Source: Alphaproteobacteria bacterium (GTDB taxonomy: Bacteria; Pseudomonadota; Alphaproteobacteria; ATCC43930; CGMCC-115725). Taken from it: DNA of 5,551 nucleotides. The DNA is taken from positions 1-5,551 of the forward strand of contig JASHUW010000596.1 of NCBI GenBank assembly GCA_030039815.1, read 5' to 3'. Below are positions 5,496 to 5,551 of this stretch, piece after piece; within the stretch, counting starts at the first letter, position 1, and every line of letters begins with the position of its first letter. Made by a program: the position numbers and the translations under genes. The notes under the pieces are model-generated. The model was not told where the DNA came from and made no database searches. It saw only the letters and a list, made by a program, of their open reading frames with translations.

Positions 5496-5551
5496 TTCAC
5501 CTTTGCGTATTTATCATATCTAACTGAATCAGCAACTTAGCCCGATCTGAT

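Larger units (their letters stand above)
5374..5551. other. AT-richer non-coding tail with short repeats; no gene recognised
   Basis: From 5401 the sequence is about 44% G+C by hand count (67 of 151), far below the coding regions to its left. No reading frame of meaningful length and no tRNA fold was found. It contains a direct repeat TATCCGCT (5381-5388 and 5405-5412), a palindrome GATATATC (5390-5397) and two inverted repeats listed separately. It may be the edge of a mobile or integrated element, or the control region of a gene beyond the window; the sequence does not decide. Confidence 0.5.

Overview
The window is mostly GC-rich DNA with strong G/C third-position use. It resembles an alphaproteobacterial chromosome, plausibly a Bradyrhizobium/Rhodopseudomonas-type member of the Hyphomicrobiales. 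That placement is an inference from codon use and gene style; no rRNA or other marker gene is present.

Layout: (1) 1-966, minus strand: the N-terminal 322 codons of a luciferase-like (LLM class) flavin-dependent oxidoreductase that runs off the left edge. (2) 967-1136: a divergent intergenic region with a clear dyad, ATCAAA-N12-TTTGAT. (3) 1137-2078, plus strand: a complete LysR-type regulator, the likely controller of the divergent oxidoreductase. (4) 2122-3476, minus strand: three small exported proteins of unknown function. Two of them (106 and 104 aa) end in nearly the same 12-residue tail, KCFTFN[E/N]KQFCE, directly before the stop. The 106- and 186-aa genes form a tight pair that is much less GC-rich than the flanks. 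(5) 3635-5058, plus strand: a second complete LLM flavin oxidoreductase followed 11 bases later by a small cupin, almost certainly one operon. (6) 5059-5551: no intact gene. It holds a nested inverted-repeat element of about 200 bp built from CGCAAAG-like and CACGGAG-like units with mirrored spacing, then the first 25 codons of a SnoaL/NTF2-like gene that breaks off. It ends in an AT-richer stretch (about 44% G+C by hand count from 5401) containing several short inverted and direct repeats.

How it fits together: the ends of the window look like small-molecule catabolic or detoxification genes (two flavin monooxygenase-type enzymes, a cupin, a LysR regulator and a broken SnoaL-like gene). The middle is an accessory patch of small envelope or secreted proteins unrelated to that metabolism. 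The right end looks like a junction where repeat and foreign DNA have interrupted a gene. The most unusual items are the shared C-terminal Cys-hairpin tail on two otherwise dissimilar secreted proteins and the mirrored, unit-built palindromic element.
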